A DNA stretch of 64,000 nucleotides, from positions 16,700,221 to 16,764,220 of the forward strand of contig OZ038527.1 in the NCBI GenBank assembly GCA_964036665.1. The letters run 5' to 3'. Source of the DNA: Gordius sp. MW1. Taxonomy: Eukaryota > Nematomorpha > Gordioida > Gordea > Gordiidae. Made by a program: the position numbers and the translations under genes. Under the pieces are notes generated by a model. That model was not told the DNA's origin. It worked only from the letters and a program-made list of their open reading frames with translations, and searched no databases. Below are positions 26,101 through 35,382 of this stretch, piece after piece; position 1 is the stretch's first letter; each line of letters opens with the position of its first letter.

Positions 26101-26330
26101 GAAAGGAAAGTAGTTTTAAAACTATCATTGTCATTACAAACATATTGGAAGCCTTAAATTACATGCTTAATTTCTACGTCTACCTAATCTTTGTCCCCGA
26201 TTTCGCGTTACAAACCAAAAATGTCAAGTCGCAAATATTTGGGGACCGATTTCCGTTTAAACCTTTAAAGGAATCTAAAAAATCTCAATTAGCATTAGAA
26301 GAACCATCTCATTATAGTGGTAAACATTGA
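11195..26330 (+). CDS. Rhodopsin-class GPCR, probable orphan peptide-type receptor
   Basis: Two coding exons: 11195-11331 (ATG start; donor AG|GTAAGT) and 24596-26330 (acceptor ACAAAG|G; stop TGA). The junction restores Arg46 in phase and gives 623 residues. Seven membrane segments fit: TM1 about 12-36 with GN (Asn28), TM2 with LAISD (Asp55), TM3 ending in DRY (Asp114-Tyr116), TM4 about 128-150, TM5 with Pro255, TM6 about 518-543 with Pro535, TM7 ending NFYVY (571-575). The second extracellular loop is long and the third intracellular loop is very large (about 245 residues, Ser/Lys-rich). Unusual: no cysteine at the conserved TM3 disulphide position, no TM4 tryptophan, and Phe in place of the TM7 proline. 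AATAAA lies at 26344-26349, 14 nt after the stop. The ligand is unknown; peptide-receptor-like is an inference from TM5/TM6. The 13.3 kb intron carries at least eight small transposon copies and one larger element. Confidence 0.85.
11648..11796. mobile_element. MITE of the GGGCGTAGCC family, diverged
   Basis: Left end GGGCGTGGCCGGGG and right end CTTGGCTACGCCCATG around a core containing CCGTCCCTCCCTGCCCCC. The core matches the 16186 and 28850 copies, so it belongs to the second subfamily. No clear target duplication remains. Confidence 0.7.
12690..12858. mobile_element. hAT-like MITE, CATGGGCGTAGC family
   Basis: Left end CATGGGCGTAGCTAGG, right end TGCCTACGCATATG, G runs inside both ends. 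Flanked on both sides by the perfect 8-bp duplication AATAAAAC. Confidence 0.88.
15207..15437. mobile_element. hAT-like MITE, composite or nested copy
   Basis: Outer ends CATGGGCGTAGCCAGC and GCCTACGCCCATG with flanks GTAGCAAA / GAAGCAAA (one mismatch of eight). A second left end (AAGGGCGTAGCCAGG) begins at about 15266 inside it, so a copy of one subfamily has been inserted into, or recombined with, another. Very long G and C runs face each other at 15396-15424. Confidence 0.82.
15840..16000. mobile_element. hAT-like MITE, CATGGGCGTAGC family
   Basis: Left end CATGGACGTAGCCAGG, right end GGCTACGCCCATG. Flanked on both sides by the perfect 8-bp duplication TATCTTAG. Confidence 0.9.
16186..16349. 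mobile_element. MITE, second subfamily, left end lost
   Basis: Right end GCTGGCTACGCCCATG is intact. The left end starts directly in the G-rich subterminal part. The core (AATTATAGCTAAAATT and TAATTCCAAAGCTGG) matches the 28850 copy. Confidence 0.75.
17271..17438. mobile_element. hAT-like MITE, CATGGGCGTAGC family
   Basis: Left end CATGGGCATAGCCAGG, right end CCTGGCCACGCCCATG. Flanks ATTTAAGC / AATTAAGT are a weak 8-bp match. Same core as 5427-5593. Confidence 0.85.
18533..19158 (+). mobile_element. Non-autonomous DNA element, CGAGAGTATTCGTGGGG ends
   Basis: About 0.63 kb. The left end reads GTTTAACCCGCGAGAGTATT then CGTGGGG. The right end is the reverse complement of TTTTAACCCTCGAAAGTATT and also contains the motif reversed (CCCCACGAATGCTCTCGCG). 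The interior includes a stretch around TTTTAAGGTATATGATGTCA also seen, reversed, in the copy at 23880-24463. It has no coding capacity. The superfamily was not determined. Confidence 0.7.
19422..19564. mobile_element. hAT-like MITE, CATGGGCGTAGC family
   Basis: Left end CATGGGGGTAGCCAGG; the right side is rearranged (a short segment around CTGAGAGCAAAAAAAA is repeated) but ends ACGCCCATG. Flanked on both sides by the perfect 8-bp duplication GTCAGCAG. Compared with its relatives the core has been replaced. Confidence 0.82.
21074..21240. mobile_element. MITE of the CATGGGCGTAGC family, right end lost
   Basis: Left end CATGGGCGTAACCAGG and the full core with paired C runs are present. The sequence leaves the element at CTAATCCAAA, just before the right terminal repeat. 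Confidence 0.8.
22005..23593. mobile_element. hAT-like element, about 1.6 kb, TAGAGACCTGCAC ends
   Basis: Left end TAGAGACCTGCACGGG followed by CGGGTTCGG-rich subterminal repeats. The right end has the same subterminal repeats and terminates TGCAGTCTCAA, the approximate reverse complement. Flanks GTGTGGGG / GTATGAGG agree at six of eight bases. No transposase frame is visible between the ends. A smaller element is nested at 22124-22323. Confidence 0.65.
22124..22323. mobile_element. Nested MITE, TAGAGTTGTT ends
   Basis: Left end TAGAGTTGTTAAATTGCTAA and right end that is its approximate inverse (TTAGCAATTCAATTCAACAA then CTCTA). It is inserted in the GGGTTCGGG-rich end of the surrounding element, with flanks GGGTTAGG / GGGTCGGG (six of eight). 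GC-rich interior, non-coding. Confidence 0.72.
23880..24463 (-). mobile_element. Second copy of the CGAGAGTATTCGTGGGG element, inverted
   Basis: Begins TTTCGAGAGTATTCCTGAAA then ATCCCGAACGCGAGAGCATT and ends CACGAATGCTCTCGAGG. It is the reverse orientation of the 18533-19158 copy and diverged from it in the middle. It ends about 130 bp before the second GPCR exon. Confidence 0.68.
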
Positions 26331-26751
26331 AGAAGCTAGTTGAAATAAATATTGATCATTATCATCTTAGAAAAGATCAATCATTATACACGTGTTTAAA
26401 AAGTAAATAAAGGACTGCGATTTAAGTCGACATCAATGTTTTCAAATTTTATTAATTGTTCATACGATTGTAAGCTATCTAAACAAAAATCAATGTTTTA
26501 TAATCGTTTAATTTACCTTTGAGTGCATCATGTAACAGCTATTTTATACCACAATATTATAAAGAACTATGAGTTATCAATAAAATCAATGGTGAATTTA
26601 TGTGGCGATTTGTGAATTTTAAATATTTAGGATATATTTTGTTAAGAGTTTAATTAAGTGTGAATATTTAAGAAATATACGATTTGAAAAAATCTATTTA
26701 ATAAATATTAACTATTAATAATAGTTGGAAAACATTCCGATGGAGCAAGTG

Positions 26752-27855
26752 TAGGGGAGACCGGGGCTAGTTCTAGCCCGGAATTAATATTATATTTGTA
26801 ATAATTTTTTTAAAATAATGATGATATATAAGTATAATATAATTTTGTAATACCAATCCTTTGAATTTTGAAGAATTCATTTCCAATAATGGTATTTATG
26901 CATAGAATAAAATTTTACTAGAAGTTTAATAAAATCAAAATAATTTTCTACTTTTACCAAAAGCAAGTATAATATAATTGTGTAATACCAATCCTTTGAA
27001 TTTTGAAGAATGGAATAAATTCTTCAAAATTCAAAATGATGATATATAATTAAAATTTAAACCAGATGTGTATTTTTTCATAAGGTATAATTGTAAAAAT
27101 TTTTGTTTAGAAAAAATATAATGAAAAATTGTTATAAAAGAAAAACGATTTTTCGGGGCTATTAGTAGCCTTGACAAAACTTTGTATTTTGCACTTAAAT
27201 TTTTTTTGGCTTTTTATTTTGGACTAACTTAAGTTTCATCTTATAGAGGGATATTTTCTATATAAAAACCGTCTAATGATTATATTCGCAATAACATGTT
27301 AAATTTTTAATTCTTCATAATAATATAAGTCGGGGCCGGTAGGAGAGGGGCTAGTTCTGGTTTTCATTGGGTCTTACAAGTGACAAGATTAAGATTTGTT
27401 TATAATCCAACTTAGTGTAATTTAGGATATAAATACACTATGATTATACTTAAAAAAACGACTAAAAGTTTTTTTATTGCAGAATCGTCTTTTAAGTATA
27501 CTCAAGTCAGATTGTAATCTTGACCCTTTTTTATTAGTATTATATAAAATACAATCATATTACATTTGCATTTTCTATATTTTTTATAATGTAACAATCT
27601 TTTTATTGATTTGAGTTAGCATATACTATTAAGAAGTGAAAACGTCAGGGATAATCAATCCTTTGAACGAGCTATAACTAGCCCCGGGAACTTAAAATTT
27701 TTTGATATTTTTGATTTTTTTAAACTCAATTTATGAAAAAATTATAAGCACTTTTTACTCAATTTTTTTATAGTAGGAATAGACTATAAAAATGTGTTAT
27801 TTTTTTTTAAACGTGATTTAATTTTTTATGGCCATTTAATCCCCGGTCTCACCTA
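26752..27855. mobile_element. TA-flanked DNA element, GGGGAGACCGGGG ends
   Basis: About 1.1 kb. Left end TAGGGGAGACCGGGGCTAG and right end CCCCGGTCTCACCTA are inverted repeats bounded by TA on each side. The motif GGGGCTAGTTCT recurs inside (about 27350) and reversed near 27667. A segment of about 45 bp (AAGTATAATATAATT to TTTGAAGAA) is directly repeated at 26830-26875 and 26963-27010. TA duplication suggests the Tc1/mariner group, but no transposase is present. Confidence 0.65.
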
Positions 27856-27976
27856 TATTAAAAAACGACTAGCAATTATCATGGAACAGAAAAAAAATAT
27901 GTTGCATATTTTCATTAATTTTAAAACTTGCGAGCCAAAAAATTTATTGAATTAAGCAATTTCGAATATTTTGCAG

Positions 27977-28075
27977 GATGGCCCCAAGACGTGGGATCAA
28001 AGGAAGTCGCAGCCAAACAGTATTCTTCCCAAGAAGTCAGCGCTTGTGCATCAGGGCTTTAGAGGTGGAGTGTAG
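27977..28075 (+). CDS. Possible 3' terminal exon, gene unknown
   Basis: Directly after a strong acceptor (ATATTTTGCAG) a frame of 32 residues plus stop stays open and is much richer in G and C than its surroundings. It is followed by AATAAA at 28120-28125. The peptide is polar with DGPKTW and HQGFRGG and is not recognised. It could be an alternative last exon of the GPCR or the end of another gene. Single-exon evidence only. Confidence 0.28.
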   Translation, partial: DGPKTWDQRKSQPNSILPKKSALVHQGFRGGV

Positions 28076-28479
28076 TTTTTTAAATAGAAAGTAGAGAGGA
28101 GACAGTGCGGTGAATAGAAAATAAAAGCGCTTATAAAGTTGTGAAATGGGTTGGTACAATATATTTGAATTGTACCATATTTGTACAAAGTAAAAATTTA
28201 AAGATTATTCACAAAATTTGCAATTAATTTTCTTGAAAATGAAAATATTATATTTAGACGATCCAGGTTTTTGTTATCTTTAAAAATACTTGAAAATTAG
28301 AAGAGGACATGGAAACCAGTATGTTCAACTCAAAAAGGTTTATGGTCTTCAACTTTCGTCCTGACTCACGAATTTGAGGCATCATAAATATTTTTCATAA
28401 GGCGTATATATGCGTCAGTGAAATTTTGTTTTATTAAGCACAACCACATTAAATCGCGAGGGACTTAAATTTTTTGTTT

Positions 28480-29110
28480 TTAATTTTTTGACACCTTAAC
28501 CCCCCCCCCCCCCAGTTTTATAAAATTTAATTGGCTCTATAACTACAATTATGACAATTGTCACCAAGTTGACAAATTTGTAAGTTTTTTATGACACCTT
28601 GACCCACTAAATTTCGTTGAAAGTATTTATATAGCTCCATAAACGATAGTTATGATACTTGCCACCAAGATAAGTTGACAAATTTAAATATTATATTTGA
28701 TAAATTTATGACACCTTATCAAATTCCGTTGAAAGTATTTAATCCATAAACGACAATTACGACCGTTGTCATCAAATTAAGTTGACAAATTGAAAATTTA
28801 AACTCGTAACAACTTTATGACACCTTGACTAACCAATTTCTGTTGAAAGCATGGGCGTAGCCACAGGACAAGGAAGGGCGGCTGCCCCCCTCGTAATTTA
28901 AAAATTTGTTAAAATTATGGCTAAAATTTCGCAAAATTATCATTTTGCTCCTCTATAAATAATAATTGCCCCCCTCTAATCTCAATGCTGGCTACGCCCA
29001 TGGTTGAAGGTATGTACTTAGCCATATAAAGACAAATTGTCACCAAGGTAAAACCACAAATGAAATTTATAATTTTTAAATTATTATAACACCTTAATCG
29101 ATTGGTTTAT
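28480..29110. repeat. Diverged tandem repeat, about 115 bp unit
   Basis: About five units, each with TTTATGACACCTTGAC, TTTCGTTGAAAGTATTTA, ACGACAATTATGA and GTCACCAAGTTGACAAATTT-like blocks in the same order. The array is interrupted by the MITE at 28850-29002. Confidence 0.8.
28850..29002. mobile_element. hAT-like MITE, second subfamily
   Basis: Left end CATGGGCGTAGCCACAGG, right end GCTGGCTACGCCCATG. The 8-bp flanks GTTGAAAG / GTTGAAGG (one mismatch) are part of the tandem repeat it interrupts, so the insertion postdates the array. Confidence 0.88.
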
Positions 29111-30314
29111 AATTTAAATTATATTAATTAGCATTTATGTATAAATATTCAAATCACACTAAAATATACAATGTTGCCTTGTAAATGAATGTAACGCTAT
29201 GATGAAATTTGCTTAACAATCCTGCTCGTTACCACAGTTTGTTCCAAGCAACTCTGCTCGATGCCAGGTTAGTTTATATCTCGCTCAACCAGTAACCATA
29301 CGCTGCTTTAATCTGCCAGGGCCTCAACGGGGTTATTAAGCAACAAGTGCACGTTACTCTTGATCTGATCCCCTTAAGACCGGACATTATTTTGAGAAAA
29401 GTCCCTTCTTTTACGAAAATGAGAAGCCAATTAATTAGCAAACATAATAAAATTAGTTTATGATGTAAATCACATCTTAAACTTTTATAAGAACTAAATT
29501 TTATAATATCAAGAGGTCTTGAAATATGCAAAATTTTAGACTAAACATGGTATTTTTGCGTATGATATATTCGACCGTAGGTTTTAATAGGAAGCAGATC
29601 AACATCTCTACAAATGTAATATAAAAATAATAAAGCATAAACCGATCTTAAACGAGAAACTAAGAGGTACTGAAATTGATTTTAATTGTATTAAATAATT
29701 ATAAATTAATAAAAAATACACCTTTGTTTATACTTTATAATAAACAAATAAAAATCTAAATGATTTTGTAACGGGCTTTTATCGGGCATTACGTATAACT
29801 AGGCCCCGAGGCCGCCAGGTTATATTACGGCCCGTGCAGGCCCGGCTAGTTGTTTTTGAAGCAAAAGCCGGGCCCGAGCTTTTAGCCTGAGAATGAAGAC
29901 ACGTTTTTTAAACTATGATATACACAATTTGATTCGTTAGGTTATGTCAACGTAGAGAAATATTCTTGATTATACCTAAGATAAAATAATTTTGGCTGGG
30001 GGACGGCAATAATTTATTTCTAAAACCAAAGGCTAAGGCTCCGATTATTATTAAGTGGTGATAACCATTAGTTTAGAAATTCTATAACTTTATTAAAATT
30101 GTTTGCCCTCGGAAAATTTTCAATATTGAATGTTAACGGCAGCGTCTTTATCATAAAACGATGGAAAAATTGATATTTAATGGCTAATCATAGTATTTTT
30201 TTTAAAAACAGATCTCCTTAGGAAAATTGTCTACATTAAAAAGAAAATCCGTATTGTAGTATTTTAGAAAAGATAACATGTAAGCTAAGGTTAATAAATC
30301 TTTGTTAAACTAGG
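29111..30314. other. Intergenic with GC-rich palindromic patch
   Basis: Contains a GC-rich patch at about 29767-29890 with AGGCCCGGCT and GCCGGGCCCGAGC palindromes, of the kind found at ends of hAT-like elements, but no matching second end was located. An open 85-codon minus-strand frame at 29274-29531 has no recognisable motif. No gene assigned. Confidence 0.4.
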
Positions 30315-30322
30315 CGGGTGGC

Positions 30323-30885
30323 TAGAGCCCTGCACGGGTTGCCCGAAGCGCGAGCAAAATTAAAATAATCGGGACTCGGGTCGTGCCTGAGTGGCAGCCC
30401 AACCCGAGCCCAAATTGAAACAAAGCAAACCAACGCTTTATATGGTTTAAATAAACCGAGCTCTATATTTAATAAATCTTCGCACAGCGTACATAATCTA
30501 GCTTCTAATCTACAGAATTTTCCCCTGGCTATTATATTTTGACGAAAAATGCAAACCTTATTTTAGTCTTTACATACATCCATACTTGATATTAACACAT
30601 TATATAAAATCTGTAAATAATTCGAATTGCTATATTATTAAAACAGTTAAATAAAATTTAATTTTAAAATTATGTTGGTTGAATAAATGGTAGTAAGAAA
30701 AATTGGAGTCTTCATTCCAAACATATATTAATTCTGAAATGGAAATAATAGCAACTAGAAATATTTTAAGTTTATATGGTACAATAGTTTTAAAATCGGG
30801 TAGGGCTCGTGCTTGGATCGGGCCAAAAATAAAAAAGCCTCAATAGAAACGGCTCGGGCAGAATAATCCATTTTACAGGGCCCTA
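30323..30885. mobile_element. hAT-like element, TAGAGCCCTGCAC ends
   Basis: Left end TAGAGCCCTGCACGGG and right end CAGGGCCCTA, with CGGGCTCGG-type subterminal repeats at both sides. The 8-bp flanks CGGGTGGC / CGCGTAGC agree at six positions. The flanks plus neighbouring CAGGATT read as the terminus of the CATGGGCGTAGCCAGG MITE, so this element appears to have jumped into one. Confidence 0.7.
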
Positions 30886-31149
30886 CGCGTAGCCAGGATT
30901 TCCTAAAGGGTGAAAGAACTGCCAAAAAATATAATAATAAAGTTCAGAGGCCAGAAAAGTCAGGCCTACTTGCTCAGCCCTTGTCGTAAATTTAGATTTT
31001 TGGGTAGACCCAGGGAGCACCAAATCAACATTCAGGAAGTTCTGCCTTATTGAGATTTTTTATAGTGTCTTAGTTTAATATTTTGTCACTTTTTAATTTG
31101 ATTATATAGTAAATTAATCAAAAATTAAATTTTGTTCAATTAAAAAAAT

Positions 31150-31822
31150 TGTTGCTAAAAATATAAAAGATCATTTTGAGCAGGGCACTTCAGGTAGCTT
31201 TTATGATTTGGGCATGGCTGAGTGTGGTCAGGTGGGCAATTTAGTTATGAAATCAGACTGGGCTGGTTTGGGACAAAAAACTTTAGCAAATATGATTTAT
31301 CAAACATATAAATTCAGCATATAAAATTAAAATATAGTAGTCATAAATTTTCTATTCCTCAGCAATTGTCTATTTTCACCTGAAGTGGGAGCATTCCTGG
31401 TAAATTGTTAATATTGCCAAACCATACCAATGTATTTGGCATACTATTTCTTCGATCAGTTTTTAATCTCCTGTGGAAAAACTTTGCTCATTGGTGCAGT
31501 GGTGTTGGGAAGACAAAAAAATGTGATTATAAAATTTGGAGTTTCTTGCATTTTGTGGTGTAATTGTTTTTTATAGAAACCTGTTCATTTAGTTATTAAT
31601 GAAGGAATCAAGAAGGGATAGACATTGCTAATTTATGATAAGCCTCAATGTATTTGTTAAAATATTACTACAAATTTGCATTTTGCACCAGAGGTTTTTG
31701 AAATCAAGGTCATATAAATTAGCTATAGCATGAAAAAAATAATTGATAGAACTCTTCAAAACTGTTTCTTGGACATTATCTGAGTTGTTATGTTTCCTGC
31801 TAGTGTTGACCTGATGAATCAA
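31150..31822 (-). other. Unresolved open region, possibly coding
   Basis: Less AT-rich than its surroundings and open in long stretches on both strands. On the minus strand, 31810-31628 opens after an acceptor (GATTCATCAG) for 60 codons, and 31359-31490 is open with a WFGNINNLPGMLPLQ-like end and stop TGA. On the plus strand a 45-60 codon stretch (about 31140-31318) and another around 31460-31575 are also open, and GTAAAT/CAG splice-like signals occur. No family was recognised on either strand. It lies about 270 bp downstream of the RPL17 stop; a second minus-strand gene with short introns is one reading, an old transposon another. Confidence 0.25.
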
Positions 31823-32095
31823 GTCACAATTAAAAGTGAGACAATATCACAAGGTAAAGCATAGTTCAGCTTTCACACTTATATGTAACAGGTCACTTAA
31901 ATATCTTTTGAATATACATTTAAAAGCAAATAATTAGTCCTTAACCTAAAGAAATTTGGCAGTAAGTCAAATTCTGGTATAGTTAAAATAAAAAGATATG
32001 AAGGTAATAGTGCAATTCAAGTGTCAACAAATAAGTGAGCATTTGAAAATAAATCCTTCTTTTTATTTATTTCTTTATATAATAATAACATGACA

Positions 32096-32809
32096 CTAAT
32101 TATTTCTTTGCATCATCTTAGCTTTCTTTAACTTCTTTTGAGAAATTTTCTTTTTGCTAACTTCCATATCTTCTTGACCAGGTTTGGCCACAGCTTGTTC
32201 TTTTTCAACTAAGATAATTTCAATATGGCATGGGCTTGAGAGGTAGGCTAATAAGAATTTAGTTGTAACTTAAAATAAGCTTACGATTAACTCGACCATG
32301 TGCTCTGTATGTCCTTCGCCTCATTTTTTGGGCCCTATTTACTTGCAAATGTTCAATAACTAGATGATCAGTATCAAGGCCTTTGTATTCAGCATTACTT
32401 TCTGCATTTTTTAAAAGCTGCAGAAGAAACTCAGCTGATTTTTTAGGCCACCTACCTTGAGTCCACTTCCAGACTTTAGCCTTTAATTTATTATAAATAT
32501 AGCTAAATTAAGTATTACTTGTGCTTTTCTTCCAACACCACCATTGTATCGTTTAAAAGGAACAATCTCTTTTTTCGCTATGACATTTTTTAAGTATCTT
32601 ACCGCCCTTCTTAAATGCATATGCTTGATAGCATGAGCAGTCTCTCTCGTATTCTAAGAATTCAGTTACATGGGGCTATAATTAAAATTATTACCTTATA
32701 GTGTACTCTTAGGTTGCTCCCACGCGCCTTAACACCTAAAAAATTATTAGAATATCCTAAATTAATTACATTTTGAGGCAGTTTCAGGTTCATAACTATA
32801 TCTCGTCAT
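32096..32809 (-). CDS. RPL17: Large ribosomal subunit protein uL22 (RPL17)
   Basis: Structural protein of the cytosolic 60S subunit; uL22 lines the peptide exit tunnel. Five coding exons on the minus strand: 32809-32770, 32735-32695, 32653-32519, 32480-32285 and 32247-32096, separated by GT-AG introns of 34, 41, 38 and 37 nt. Joined they give 187 residues, against 184 in human. Family signatures in order: MTRYSYEPE start, [19 protein letters not shown] (14-32), [47 protein letters not shown] (78-92), [31 protein letters not shown] (125-142), PCHIEIIL and a lysine-rich tail with [13 protein letters not shown]. Every splice junction restores the expected sequence. AATAAA (minus) lies at 32067-32062, 29 nt past the stop, so the 3' UTR is tiny. 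An extra 47-nt intron probably lies in the 5' UTR. Confidence 0.94.
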
Positions 32810-32815
32810 CGTTAT

Positions 32816-32862
32816 CTAATTTATAATTCATTAATATTATAGCAAGAGGTTTGATAGCTTAC
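32816..32862 (-). other. Probable 5' UTR micro-intron of RPL17
   Basis: On the minus strand the sequence reads CAT|GTAAGC ... AAATTAG|ATAACGATG, a 47-nt GT-AG segment ending six bases before the start codon. Its donor is the same GTAAGC as the last coding intron. Alternatively the AG could be a trans-splice acceptor, since flatworm mRNAs can carry a spliced leader; the sequence alone cannot decide. Confidence 0.5.
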
Positions 32863-35382
32863 ATGTGAGTATAGGAATTAGATTCAGCCGACCTTTTATT
32901 TAATCCCCCTGGAAAACAAAATTAGGTAGGATGACGACTTGATTAGCGCAATTAATAATAAGACGCGAATAATTAAAACAAAATTATATTATATAGCAAC
33001 CATGACTAAAGTTGGTAAAAACTATATAGAATTTTTGGGTAAGTTTTGTTTAGACAAAAGTTACTAATGAATATCAAAATAATTTGTATTTAAAAACAAG
33101 CGTTCTGATCTAATTCAATAACTGCAAAGTTATTTAAATCTAAATATTGAATGAATTTTTTAAATATATTTAGTAAAAGTTCCGCAATAAAGTAAAGTCC
33201 TATTTTAATATATTCAGTCTTCATTAATATAGTTTTACTAGTTTTTTTTAATTTTTTTTGATAAAAGATATTAATATGAGCTAATAGAAACGCATATTAA
33301 TAGTGGTTTTATTTTGACTCTACGATGCAAGAATTTTAACTACATGTTTAATAAATGCGATTTAAATGAAATATCAAAAAGCATAGCACTATTCTTTATT
33401 TGCTAAAAATAAAAAAAGGCCGGCGAACTATAACGTTGTTGTTTATAATCATCGGTTTTAAAAATACCCTAATATCTTCCAGCCTATATAGCCATTTATA
33501 ATTGCTACAGTAGCAGGGAAGGGGGAATTTCGGGTTAGAACTCCTCCCATTGGCAAATATTTTTTTTTAATTATATAAAAAAAACTCAATAATATTAACA
33601 AGAACTTATTAGTGTTGCGCATAAATTAATAATAATTTATCTTAATTAATTTGAGATTCAATTTAGATGAAAATCTTCTAATTCTAACAATATATATACG
33701 AAAATGTCCCGAGTGTCTGTTTTGTAATAAGAAGAAATTTAAATCTAAAAATTCTTTCTCTAAAAAACTCCTCAATCTCTAAAATAGACGAGGGAGATGC
33801 TAATACTGGCCAAATTTAGTAATAAAAGTAATTATTAATTTAATTTTTTGAAGTTTTTTATATGGTTACTTAAAATTACATTGGAATCATAGACTTAGAC
33901 TGCTCATGCCATATGTTGCATATGGTTAATTGTGTATCAAATTTTCCTCTGAGCAATTGGTGTATTTTTACCATGTAATTTTGCCCTATAACAGTCAATT
34001 TACCTTCCTCACTTGTTTATAAATTAAAACGAACGTAAATTAATTAATTTTATACAAAATAGCAGTTAATATTGATGGCGCTATATTATTAAACAAACGA
34101 TAATCGCATTTTTTACATTTTTAATTTTTATGTATTTTTTAAATGATATTTATTTAAAGATGCTGTTTTTGATATCTACCCAATTCAATATTTTTTTATT
34201 TACCTTTTTAAGATTATTTAATTTCGAAAATTAGGAATTTCTATATGATCACCACTTTACAATGTGCCTTTCAAGATGGCGGACAAAAGGGTACACATTT
34301 TGTGCGTTTATAAGCAGTCCCTCTAGTCTATGATTGGAATAATACTCATTGTAAATGATAATTTTACAAAGCGTTTGGCACATTTCATTCATGCATGCTT
34401 CATTTTTAAACATACTTTATTGGGAACAGGTCAAAGTAGCACAGGCGTCGAATTTCGTCACATTTCATGAAAAATCACCAGAATTCCTCAAAATTTGATA
34501 TTTATTTTTGATATTGTAAAATTATAAGCAGTAAAAGTAAGATATTATCTATGAATTTATGGTTTTGATTATCCTAATGTTTTCTATACACTATAGGAAA
34601 AGTTTTTAATGTCTTTTGTTGTCCATATACATCATTGATATACATACAATTAAATTCAATTATAATTTTAATAGTATATAAATAATTAGGTGTTAATATT
34701 TAAATATAAGTCTCACTCCCCCATTGTTTTTGCAATGGTATTTTAAATTGCTAAAATATCTATATCTTCTTTAATTTTCGCTTATGTGTGCTACTTTTTT
34801 CATGCTATGCTACATTGACCCCTATTCACTTTAATGTCTCCTTACTTTAGAAAGTGAGCGTGCTAATTCTACAATAGAAATTTATGTGAAAAATAGCTGA
34901 CTCAGCAAACGTTGTTTTGCTATATGCATTATTTCTAGAAAATACTATAAGAAATGTGCATGCTCACCGTTATGCCTCGATCACATAATGAGCGATTAAA
35001 ATATAATTGTCCTATGGGAAATAATTCACGCACTTAATGTAGGAAGAATTAACACTCTAAATACAAAATATAAACACATAAATCAAAGTACTTAACATCA
35101 ATTTTTTTATTGCTTTGCTTTACACATTTTGCCTATATAAATATACTGTCAAATAAATTAATACATGCCTAAAGAATTTTAATTTGTAAATTGCCACAGG
35201 TTTGTTTTTTATTAAAGGTGCTAAAAACTTTTTTTGGTCCTACGGCAAAATCACGATTTCAATCAAAACCCCAACCCGCCCTGAAAATTTGTTTTATTTT
35301 AGCGCCTGAACATATTTTAGCGCGTCCAGCTTCTCACTTATTTGATCAAACTACAATTCTGCTTAAGAAACTTTAGGTATAT
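32863..35382. other. AT-rich intergenic upstream of RPL17
   Basis: The first 100 bases presumably hold the RPL17 promoter (TTAAATAAAAGG on the minus strand is TATA-like). At 34274-34290 AAGATGGCGGACAAAAGG resembles a YY1-type start context followed by GTACAC, but no convincing downstream exon was found. A 61-codon frame at 35191-35376 is unassigned. Nothing else recognised. Confidence 0.4.
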
